Shown: positions 1-5,340, counted from the stretch's first letter. The stretch: DNA of 9,054 bases from Armatimonadota bacterium (GCA_016869015.1 VGFB01000098.1:1-9054); one strand, 5' to 3'. Program-made: numbers and translations. The notes: generated from the sequence alone by a model not told the origin.

Positions 1-402
1 TAGGTCGGAGCGCTGCTCCGACACCGTTGCCGTCGCGGCGCGGGCTTCCAGCCCGCGGCCGTCCGCCGTTCCCCGTCCGCCGTCTGTCGTCGTAGGTCGG
101 AGCGCTGCTCCGACACCGTTGCCGTCGCGGCGCGGGCTTCCAGCCCGCGGCCGTCCGCCGTTCCCCGTCCGCCGTCTGTCGTCGTAGGTCGGAGCGCTGC
201 TCCGACACCGTTGCCGTCGTAGCGCGGGCTTCCAGCCCGCGGCCGTCCGCCGTCCGCCGTCTGTCGTCCGTCGTTCGTAGGTCGGAGCGCTGCTCCGACA
301 CCGTTGCCGTCGTAGCGCGGGCTTCCAGCCCGCGACCGTCCGCCGTCCGCCGTCTGTCGTCCGTCGTTCGTAGGTCGGAGCGCTGCTCCGACACCGTTGC
401 CG
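1..402. repeat. tandem array of 92-93 bp double-hairpin units (4 full + 1 partial)
   Basis: Units start at 1, 93, 185, 278 and 371; the last stops after about 32 bp. Every unit carries GTCGGAGC-GCT-GCTCCGAC (8-bp arms, 3-nt spacer), and each full unit then has GCGGGCT-TCC-AGCCCGC (7-bp arms, 3-nt spacer). GCCGTC/GTCCGCC-type filler separates them. Units 1 and 2 are identical. Units 3 and 4 differ from each other by one base (gcggccg versus gcgaccg) and from 1-2 mainly in the filler. All copies of both hairpins are invariant. The array begins at the window edge, so it may be longer. It ends 10 bp from the stop of the ankyrin gene, so it could serve as that gene's 3' structure, although there is no T-tract. 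The unit is far too long and the filler too repetitive for a CRISPR. Confidence 0.95.
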
Positions 403-412
403 CAATCCAGCC

Positions 413-1060
413 TCACCGAATGGGGATCGTGTCACCGGATCCCTCTTGCGCATCCCGCAGCAGTTCCGCCACCTCGAGGTTCCCGGATCGCAAGGCCAGC
501 TGAAGAGGTGTGCGGCCCCTCCGGTCCAGTTCCTCGGTTCGTGCGCCGTGCGCCAGAAGGACCCGTGTGACTCGCCATGTGCCGTGACTGGCCGAGACGT
601 GCAGCGGCGTATCGCCATCTCCCCCATGGGCGTTTGGGTCCGCGCCCGCCGCCAGCAGCACCGCGGCAGCCTGCGGGCTGCCATCCTGGCCCGCCGGACC
701 GGCTGCCCGATGCAGCGGTGTGTAGCCCTCTGCATTCTGTGCGCGGGCGTCGGCGCCCGCGTCGAGGAGGGCCTTGGTCAGTTCCACATTTCCCTGTGCC
801 GCCGCTGAGAAGAGTGGAGTTTCTCCACGCAGGTTTCGCGCGTTCGGATCGGCCCCATGTTCGAGAAGCAGTTGGGCCATCCTCGAGTGGCCGCGTTCCG
901 CCGCCAGCAAGAGAGCTGTCTGGCCCTTCTCGTCTCTGACGTTGATGTCGAACCCTGGGGCGACCAACTTGCCGACCAAGCCCTTCGGTGGGAGAACCTC
1001 GGCCAACTCCAGGGGGCCTCCTCGTCGCGCGAGTTCCAGCAGCTCCTCCTCACGACTCAT
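413..1060 (-). CDS. ankyrin-repeat protein, 215 aa
   Basis: Ankyrin repeats are helix-turn-helix scaffolds that bind other proteins; they have no catalytic role of their own. The protein shows about five consecutive ~33-residue repeats with the usual G-x-TPL-x-x-A-A and LL-x-x-GAD signatures: residues 46-78 (GQTALLLAAERGH), 79-111 (GETPLFSAAAQGN), 112-148 (GYTPLHRAA, with a 4-residue insertion), 149-181 (GDTPLHVSASHG) and a short cap at 182-204 (GRTPLQLALRSGN). Residues 1-45 may be a degenerate N-cap repeat. There is no signal peptide or membrane segment, so it is probably cytoplasmic. The ATG (1058-1060) is preceded by AAGGG at 1069-1073, 8 nt away. A TATAGA hexamer at 1093-1098 could be a -10 box, but no good -35 is visible. 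The gene appears monocistronic, flanked by the hairpin array downstream and the long structured repeats upstream. Its binding partner cannot be inferred. Confidence 0.93.
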   Translation of the reverse strand: MSREEELLELARRGGPLELAEVLPPKGLVGKLVAPGFDINVRDEKGQTALLLAAERGHSRMAQLLLEHGADPNARNLRGETPLFSAAAQGNVELTKALLDAGADARAQNAEGYTPLHRAAGPAGQDGSPQAAAVLLAAGADPNAHGGDGDTPLHVSASHGTWRVTRVLLAHGARTEELDRRGRTPLQLALRSGNLEVAELLRDAQEGSGDTIPIR

Positions 1061-1315
1061 CTTGGTTTCCCTTTCTTCCGTCCGATGGGCCCTCTATACG
1101 GCTCTCGCGAGCATTGCCCCGCTGACACCATCGCCGCCGAGTCTTTCCCTGGGAGCGCGGACGCCCTCGTCCGCTGGCTTGGTTGGTGGTGGCCCCGGTG
1201 TGGCGGCCGTCGCCGTCCGCCGTCGCCGTCACGGTCCCCGGTGCCCGCCGTTGCCGTTCCCTTCCGTGTGTTCCGTGTATTCCGTGGTTCCCTCGCCTTT
1301 GCCGTGCCGTCCCCT
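1061..1315. other. gene-free low-complexity region
   Basis: I see no convincing gene. The stretch carries the ankyrin gene's ribosome-binding site and a possible -10 box on the minus strand. It then has repeated GCCGTC/GTCCGCC filler (about 1200-1255) and a 9-nt periodic motif (1262-1288). Open frames here are biased-composition shadows. The filler resembles that between the hairpins at 1-402. Confidence 0.6.
1262..1288. repeat. three-unit 9-bp tandem motif ttccgtgtN
   Basis: Three consecutive 9-mers, ttccgtgtg, ttccgtgta and ttccgtggt, differ only at their last two positions. Read on the minus strand the frame gives a spurious T-E-Y-T-E-H-T-E peptide. I recall similar motifs in intergenic DNA of many repeat-rich phyla, but could not check this. 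It lies 28 bp before the first long element and may belong to the same class of intergenic repeats. Confidence 0.75.
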
Positions 1316-1760
1316 GGGACCGCCACCGTCTCGGTGGCTGCTGTGGCGGGTGGTGAGCCGTCGCCGTGCCGTCGCCGTTCTCCCCTCTCCCTCCAGGCTA
1401 GCCATTGCCCACATCTGGGGGGCGATGTGCCGTTGGGCCCAGCCGTCAGCCCCGTAGGGGCGACCGATGGCTAGCCGTGGGTGAAACCCACGGATTCGGA
1501 GCCCCCCAACCCTTCCCGCCCCGTAGGTGGCGGGCGGGCCGTCTGTCGCCCCGTCGGGGCTCCGGGGATTCGGGCGTCGGTTCCAGGAGCTGCCGCCCCT
1601 GGCTATCCACCAGTCGTCCCCTTCGGGGACTGAACGACATCACTTGGGCACTCGCGGGTCGGCGGGCGCCACGCTCCGCCATCCAGGCCCGCGGACATGT
1701 GGGCCATGGCTAGCCTGAAAGGAGAGGGTCCGGGATGAGGCCTCCGTTGCCGTCCGCCGT
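1316..1760. repeat. long structured repeat element, copy A
   Basis: This ~445 bp sequence recurs at 1774-2219 with about 14 substitutions and one 1-bp indel. A core of 346 bp is closed by 32-nt inverted ends, 1383-1414 and 1697-1728, which match at 29 of 32 positions. Local hairpins in order are: 1323-1337 (CCACCG-TCT-CGGTGG, outside the core), 1449-1461 (GCCCC-GTA-GGGGC), 1475-1493 (CCGTGGGT-GAA-ACCCACGG), 1515-1534 (CCCGCC/GGCGGG), 1548-1560 (GCCCC-GTC-GGGGC), 1583-1602 (CCAGGAGC/GCCCCTGG, one mismatch) and 1616-1630 (GTCCCC-TTC-GGGGAC). A longer helix, 1497-1505 with 1556-1564, competes with the 1548-1560 hairpin. The palindrome GGCTAGCC occurs three times (1396, 1469, 1708). No protein reading has plausible composition. 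It may be a non-autonomous mobile element or a large multibranched RNA; strand is unknown. Confidence 0.9.
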
Positions 1761-1773
1761 TGACGTCCACCGC

Positions 1774-2219
1774 GGGACCGCCACCGTCTCGGTGGCTGCT
1801 GTGGCGGGCGGTGAGCCGTCGCCGTGCCGTCGCCGTTCTCCCCTCTCCCTCCAGGCTAGCCATTACCCACATCTGGGGAGGCCATGTGCCGTTGGGCCAG
1901 GCCGTCAGCCCCGTAGGGGCGACCGATGGCTAGCCGTGGGTGAAACCCACGGATTCGGAGCCCCCCGACCCTTCCCGCCCCGTAGGTGGCGGGTGGGCCG
2001 TCTGTCGCCCCGTTGGGGCTCCGGGCACTGGGGCGTCGGTTCCAGGGGCTGCCGCCCCTGGCTATCCACCAGTCGTCCCCTTCGGGGACTGAACGACATC
2101 ACTGGGGCACTCGCGGGTCGGCGGGCGCCACGCTCCGCCATCCAGGCCCGCGGACATGTGGGTCATGGCTAGCCTGAAAGGAGAGGGTCCGGGATGAGGC
2201 CTCCGTTGCCGTCCGCCGT
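1774..2219. repeat. long structured repeat element, copy B
   Basis: This is the direct repeat of copy A, offset by 458-459 bp, with 13 bp between the two copies. The inverted ends are 1841-1872 and 2156-2187. Relative to copy A, base 1865 is A instead of G and its partner 2163 is T instead of C, so the end pairing is preserved by a double change. The hairpin at 2042-2061 is perfect here (CCAGGGGC/GCCCCTGG), whereas copy A has one mismatch. The loop of the GCCCC/GGGGC hairpin reads GTT rather than GTC. The competing CGGAGCCCC/GGGGCTCCG helix is conserved. The tandem arrangement of two diverged copies suggests duplication followed by drift, with structure retained. Confidence 0.9.
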
Positions 2220-2370
2220 CCGTGCCCGCGGCTCTCCTGAGGCGCGCCGTCGCCGTGCCGTTGCCGTCAACGCCGGACTCGCCACTTCGCTTCCGACGCC
2301 GTCTCTTCTTCGCAGGGCAGGGGCCGGAAACCTGCTGCTTCGTCAGGTCGTGACGCTTGCGCCGACACCC
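2220..2370. other. spacer downstream of the replication gene
   Basis: The first part is GCCGTC-type filler like that around the long repeats. A small inverted repeat, CGTCA-GGTCG-TGACG, lies at 2341-2355, 15 bp beyond the stop of the rep gene. It has no following T-tract on either strand, so it is at best a weak 3' structure. I see no gene here. Confidence 0.5.
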
Positions 2371-3537
2371 TCACTCTCCGTCCAGCATCGCGATGGCGGC
2401 CGCGCGTACCAGCGGATGGTCTACTGGCCGTCGCGCGAGAATCGCGTTGCTGCCTCTGGCTGCGGCGAGGAGGGCTTCTTGCTCGTGCAGTGGGAGAGCT
2501 CCGAACTTGCGGGTGAGATCCTCCCACCGCTTGCGTTCAGTGTGCTCTTGGCGCGAGACCCTCTCCCCCACCTCCGAGTCCGGTGTTTTCGGCGACCCCT
2601 TCCCGATCACGTGTGGGAGTAGCTCCGGTCCGCGTGCCCCGATCGAGGCTGCCACTTTGCACGCGGTTTCCAGCTCATCGAGGGTGTAGCCGTCCTTCTC
2701 TTGCAGGGACCGCAGAATGCGGACTGCCTTCTCTCGCTTGGCCGCCGCAGGCTTGTCGTATCCGATGGCCTCAAGGAAGTCACGCGCGAGTTCCTCAAGC
2801 CCTTGGATCTCCTGATCCAGGGGGGCTGGCGCCTCCGAGTCCGTTCGGTCAACAGGTTCCAGAGCACGCGGAGTGCTCGCTCGCGGCTTACGACGTGAGA
2901 GTGTTGAGTCCTCTCTTGTGAAGTCCGTTCTTGTGGGTTCAGAACTGAAACTACCCCGTAGTTTGGTCTTGAGACTACGGTGGTTTAGTTCTGAGACTGG
3001 GGTAGTTTCATTTCTAAACGACCCCTCACCCGAAGGTGAACTGCCCTCCGCGGATCGCGTGTCGGCACGGACACCGCAGTGAGCATTCGGCTGCTCACGC
3101 GACCTCGCCTCTCCCCCACCTTCATCGGGACTTCGATGCACCGGACCGAGCTCTTCGCGAATCCGGTAGTAGTTGATATCCAAGTCCCCCAGCGGGGTGA
3201 TCTGACGATGAACCTCGATCAGGCCCTTCTTCTGCAGTCCCTTCAAGGCCCGCCAGATCGTCGCCCGGCTAAGTCCCGTGCCCCGATCGATGATGGTTCC
3301 GTCCATGGCTGTCGTGCCATGCTCGAGCTGCGCGAGCGAAACCCGATCTCCGCTCTTTCGATACCCGTACGTCTTGCGGAACAGGAAAAGCATGACCTTG
3401 GCTTCCGCGGACGTCACGTGGGCCAGCTGATGATCGAGGAACTCGTCGGGGATTGGCGTGAAGCGAGGGCCTCGATAACCATGAAAGGCCTCGAAGTCGT
3501 ACGCCTTCTTCCTTCGCCTCTCGCCCTTCAAGGGCAT
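2371..3537 (-). CDS. phage lambda O-like / plasmid replication initiator, 388 aa
   Basis: Likely a replication initiator that binds origin repeats through a winged helix and recruits the replicative helicase. Residues ~26-112 match the O-type N-terminal domain in character: FTPIPDEFLD, then EAKVMLFLFRKTYGYRK, a DRGTGLSRATIWRALKGL recognition helix and KKGLIEV before the wing. Residues ~135-240 form a polar linker rich in S, R, E and T. Residues ~242-312 (ARDFLEAIGY to LLPHVIGKG) are a small helical domain, followed by a basic C-terminus. The ATG at 3535-3537 is chosen because GGGAG (3547-3551) lies 9 nt upstream and the longer frame to 3696 only adds an Arg-rich, non-protein-like stretch. The linker DNA contains the iteron-like repeats annotated separately. 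The gene lies downstream of the HTH gene in the same orientation. Helicase recruitment is inferred from the family. It could instead be a DnaD-like or other replisome-organiser protein. Confidence 0.82.
   Translation of the reverse strand: MPLKGERRRKKAYDFEAFHGYRGPRFTPIPDEFLDHQLAHVTSAEAKVMLFLFRKTYGYRKSGDRVSLAQLEHGTTAMDGTIIDRGTGLSRATIWRALKGLQKKGLIEVHRQITPLGDLDINYYRIREELGPVHRSPDEGGGEARSREQPNAHCGVRADTRSAEGSSPSGEGSFRNETTPVSELNHRSLKTKLRGSFSSEPTRTDFTREDSTLSRRKPRASTPRALEPVDRTDSEAPAPLDQEIQGLEELARDFLEAIGYDKPAAAKREKAVRILRSLQEKDGYTLDELETACKVAASIGARGPELLPHVIGKGSPKTPDSEVGERVSRQEHTERKRWEDLTRKFGALPLHEQEALLAAARGSNAILARRPVDHPLVRAAAIAMLDGE
2936..3020. repeat. iteron-like repeats inside rep gene (candidate replication origin)
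   Basis: Three direct copies start exactly 22 bp apart at 2958 (GTAGTTTGGTCTTGAGACT), 2980 (GTGGTTTAGTTCTGAGACT) and 3002 (GTAGTTTCATTTCTAAACG). A fourth copy is inverted at 2954-2936 (minus-strand GTAGTTTCAGTTCTGAACC). The inverted copy and the third direct copy create a perfect 11-bp inverted repeat, GAAACTACCCC (2947-2957) with GGGGTAGTTTC (2999-3009). The 120 bp from 2901 to 3020 contain 55 G/C (46%), well below the surrounding sequence. Because 22 is not a multiple of 3, the repeats do not encode a repeated peptide, which suggests they matter as DNA. Phage lambda has four iterons inside its O gene in the same relative place. Origin function is inferred. Confidence 0.6.
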
Positions 3538-3740
3538 CGGCTCTCTCTCCCGTATCTGGCTTCGTGTGCCGCGCACATCCATCCCGCGCCGCAGTCTGCG
3601 ATCTCGGCTGTTACGCTCTCGGGGCGACTGGCGACCTCGCCTGTTCTTGGGAGCCCGGCGACGGGCCCGCCCCCCGCCCGAGCAACCACGACCCACTGAA
3701 CCACTTGCCGCCGCAGGCTACCCGCAACCACATCCCACCC

Positions 3741-3769
3741 TTGACACGCCTCGGCGGCTATGCTACGGT
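3741..3769 (+). promoter_or_regulatory. sigma-70-type promoter pointing away from rep
   Basis: A perfect TTGACA (3741-3746), a 17-nt spacer and TACGGT (3764-3769) are preceded by an extended -10 TGn (3761-3763). The predicted start is near 3776. No credible plus-strand protein gene follows. The transcript would be antisense to the leader between the HTH and rep genes, and beyond that to the HTH coding region. It may therefore make a regulatory RNA. It could also be a chance match. Confidence 0.5.
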
Positions 3770-3849
3770 AACGATTGCTGGGGCAAACAAGACCCCCCGC
3801 GCAGTGCCGGACCACGCATGCGCCGGCCCTGCAATTGAGACCCACCCTC

Positions 3850-3887
3850 GAAGCCACCGTCTCCCCGCCAAGGAACAGGGTGGCTTC
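3850..3887. repeat. 9-bp inverted repeat in rep leader
   Basis: GAAGCCACC (3850-3858) and GGTGGCTTC (3879-3887) are perfect inverted repeats separated by 20 nt. The pair sits about 75 nt downstream of the predicted start of the plus-strand promoter and within the minus-strand leader. There is no T-run, so it is not a canonical terminator. It could be a stem-loop of an antisense RNA and its target, or a protein-binding site. Confidence 0.55.
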
Positions 3888-3976
3888 AGTGCCTATGGAC
3901 CGCCCGCTTCCGCAGGATCACTCCCCTCTGCCCGCCCATCGGCCCTGCACACAACGTGCCCGGCTCCGCTCCCTCC

Positions 3977-4570
3977 TCAACGCCCATCGCCCTCTCGTCC
4001 GAAGAACCAGTCCCAGAACCCTCGCCTCCCTCTAGGCTCGCGCTCTCTTGAGAAGGCCTCCATGTTAGGCCCTTCATCTGGAGGCTTGGCGGGTGGGAGC
4101 GCCAACTGGGTCAGGCTCTCTGTAAGCCGCTCGATCTGTAACCACAACCGCGCGTTCTCAGCTCGCAGGAGATCTCGCTCCACCCGAAGCACCGCTGCCT
4201 CGTCAGAAGCAACTGAGGCCTCCTGGAGGCCTCCCTCACCGAAGGGTTGGACGGTTGATCCTCCAACCCTTCTTGATGAAGGCCTTCCTGAAGGTCTTCT
4301 CATCGAGGCCTTGTGCGCGATGACCGCCAAGTTGGAGGCTTCAAACAGGTAGCGAAATCCGGTCTTCGTTTCCTCCTGAACGAAGGGTACCTCTCCGCTC
4401 TTGACCAGCCTCCGAAGGGTTGACTCACTACACCCGGCCTCGCGGGAGGCCTCACGCAACGTGTAGTACTGAACGGGTCCACCAGAGGGCGTAGGAGGCT
4501 GATCAGTCGAATGTTGGTCGGAGGGTTGGAGGGGCATGGCTGGAGGCCGCGGGTCGTGCATGGAGGCCAT
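3977..4570 (-). CDS. MerR/excisionase-type HTH protein with coiled coil, 197 aa
   Basis: Likely a DNA-binding regulator or replication accessory protein of the element. From the ATG at 4570, residues ~35-85 form a MerR/helix-turn-helix_17-like domain (YYTLREASREAGCSESTLRR, then a wing around TKTGFRYLFEA). A basic Pro/Ser/Arg linker follows. Residues ~123-156 form a coiled coil (VERDLLRAENARLWLQIERL). The tail at ~182-197 is aromatic: RGFWDWFFGRE. The frame is open to a TTG at 4627, but that codon lies in the -35 box of a strong promoter, so an internal ATG is the true start: 4570, or 4561 with GGGG upstream; neither has a strong Shine-Dalgarno. The gene is followed by rep after 439 bp, in the same orientation, typical of control-replication pairs. 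The C-terminal tail recalls the WWxRLFG-like ends I associate with plasmid/phage HTH proteins, possibly a partner-binding motif. Its operator is unknown. Confidence 0.78.
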   Translation of the reverse strand: MASMHDPRPPAMPLQPSDQHSTDQPPTPSGGPVQYYTLREASREAGCSESTLRRLVKSGEVPFVQEETKTGFRYLFEASNLAVIAHKASMRRPSGRPSSRRVGGSTVQPFGEGGLQEASVASDEAAVLRVERDLLRAENARLWLQIERLTESLTQLALPPAKPPDEGPNMEAFSREREPRGRRGFWDWFFGREGDGR

Positions 4571-4598
4571 CCCCGTAAGGCGTGGTTGTGTTCCGGCT

Positions 4599-4627
4599 AT
4601 TGTAACGCCCCGTGAGCCTGGAATCAA
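4599..4627 (-). promoter_or_regulatory. sigma-70 promoter of HTH gene
   Basis: On the minus strand TTGATT (4627-4622), a 17-nt spacer (4621-4605) and TACAAT (4604-4599) give a near-consensus promoter. Predicted initiation is near 4592, about 20 nt before the ATG at 4570. It rules out the upstream TTG start, because that codon is part of the -35 box. It could also drive rep as a second cistron. Confidence 0.75.
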
Positions 4628-5004
4628 GGTCGATTTTCGCCCCGAAGGCCTCCGTTGCCTCGGCTGGAGGCGCCCAGGGCACGTCGGACGGGTACTGCGA
4701 AGGGGGATGGGGGAGACGTGTGGATGCTCTCGCGGTGCCTTTCCAGCTGCTGGGTCGCGCTGGCGTTTCTTCGCCCGGGGTGCGCTGTGTGCTCGCGCTC
4801 CTCGCCGCCGCGATCACCGTACAATGCCCCGTGCGGGCATCCTGAGCCGTCTGAAGGCGCCTCCGGGCCTCTCATGGCCCCCCCCCCAAGGCGCTCAGTG
4901 AGTCTGGCCAGGCTCACACGGACCTCAGACGCCGGCCGCGTGCTCCGCCCCTTCCCGTCCCTCCGCCCCAAGAACCCGGGGTGGTCCAAAACGACAGTAG
5001 AATG
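4628..5004. other. 377-bp gene-free region with small palindromes
   Basis: Open frames on both strands have mixed, Arg/Ser/Pro-rich composition and no recognisable domain. I see a hairpin ATGCCC-CGTGC-GGGCAT at 4824-4840, a run of ten C at 4878-4887, and a 20-bp near-perfect palindrome at 4898-4917 (GTGAGTCTGGCCAGGCTCAC, one mismatched pair). The palindrome could be a dimer operator, but no adjacent promoter supports this. Confidence 0.5.
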
Positions 5005-5045
5005 CTAAAACGCTTTACCGTTATAGCGCTGACGTTTTAGCGTCA
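5002..5045. repeat. AT-rich overlapping palindrome cluster
   Basis: GCTAAAACG (5004-5012) and CGTTTTAGC (5033-5041) are perfect inverted repeats around a 20-nt loop. The loop contains the palindrome AGCGCT (5025-5030). The right arm also sits inside TGACG-TTTTAG-CGTCA (5030-5045). The 60 bp at 4991-5050 are 42% GC (25 of 60), a sharp local drop. The stop codon of the short membrane protein (5005-5007) falls inside the left arm. It could be a 3' stem-loop, a protein-binding site or a recombination scar. No T-tract follows on the minus strand, so it is not a standard terminator. Confidence 0.65.
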
Positions 5046-5340
5046 TAATGGCGTTCAGGGCTTCCGCTCGTTGCGGGAGGGGGTGACGGTGGCGGGGCTC
5101 CCAGGGGAAGGGGGGGAGAAGGCGGCGGGAAAGGAAGAGGGTGTGCACGAGGAGGAGGTGGGGGTCGGGCAGGTTGGCCTCGCGCAGGCGGCGCCGGACA
5201 TCCCAGGCGTGGGCGACGGCGGCGTCGAAGGCGGCGTTGGCGGCCATGGTGAGAGCGAAGAGCGCCGCGCCCGTGACGAGGGCCAAGGGAACGAGTTGGC
5301 TCACCGGGAGGACGGGAGGAGGCAGATCCACTGTGGTCAC
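5005..5340 (-). CDS. small hypothetical membrane protein, 111 aa
   Basis: I do not recognise the family. The frame has strong G/C at third positions for about its first 95 codons (runs such as GCC GCC AAC GCC GCC TTC GAC), which supports real coding. Residues ~13-38 are hydrophobic (LVPLALVTGAALFALTMAAN) and probably a single membrane segment. A short charged helix (DVRRRLREANLPDPHLLLVH) and a basic Pro/His-rich tail follow. The start is GTG at 5338-5340 with no clear ribosome-binding site; a second GTG three codons on is equally possible. The last ~17 codons (NAIMTLKRQRYNGKAF) switch to AT-rich usage and end inside the palindrome cluster, so the C-terminus may have been replaced. It is divergent from the large secreted-protein gene. 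Confidence 0.6.
   Translation of the reverse strand: MTTVDLPPPVLPVSQLVPLALVTGAALFALTMAANAAFDAAVAHAWDVRRRLREANLPDPHLLLVHTLFLSRRLLPPFPWEPRHRHPLPQRAEALNAIMTLKRQRYNGKAF

Larger units (their letters stand above)
3538..3976. other. 439-bp leader between HTH gene and rep
   Basis: No convincing gene. On the minus strand it holds the rep ribosome-binding site (GGGAG at 3547-3551). A plus-strand promoter is at 3741-3769 and an inverted repeat at 3850-3887. No strong minus-strand promoter for rep is visible: TTGTTT...TAGCAT on the minus strand around 3759-3789 has a 19-nt spacer and is weak. Rep may therefore be transcribed from the HTH promoter. Confidence 0.55.

Noticed and set aside
1..402. Regular ~92-bp array as a CRISPR
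   Set aside because: The intervening sequence is itself repeated, each unit carries two hairpins, and no unique spacers or cas genes are present.
1603..1611. DnaA-box-like CTATCCACC (also at 2062-2070)
   Set aside because: It matches TTATCCACA at only 7 of 9 positions, is one site per element, and sits in a GC-rich hairpin region rather than near the iterons.
1405..2177. Open frames of 60-145 aa through the two long repeats on both strands
   Set aside because: They occur at the same places in both copies, are Arg/Pro/Gly-rich translations of hairpins, and exist on both strands at once; the DNA structure explains them.
3538..3696. N-terminal 53-residue extension of the replication initiator
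   Set aside because: The extension is almost all Arg, Gly and Ser with no fold. The ATG at 3537 has a good GGGAG ribosome-binding site.
3528..3857. Minus-strand frame of 109 codons starting at GTG 3857, whose stop overlaps the rep start (ATGCCCTTGA)
   Set aside because: The overlap looks like translational coupling, but composition is mixed with rare AGG/AGA/ATA codons, there is no recognisable domain, and it crosses the putative promoter and inverted repeat. It could be a leader peptide, but support is too thin.
3564..4352. 262-codon plus-strand frame covering the leader and the HTH gene
   Set aside because: It is antisense to the HTH gene, which has a recognisable domain and its own promoter. 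The plus-strand peptide is Pro/Ser/Arg-rich without domains.
4878..4887. Run of ten C as a phase-variable tract
   Set aside because: No credible gene or promoter spans it, so a switching role has no target; it may also be prone to sequencing error.
5004..5041. Palindrome as a rho-independent terminator or a dif-like recombination site
   Set aside because: No T-tract follows the stem on the minus strand, and the arms do not fit an 11-6-11 Xer layout.
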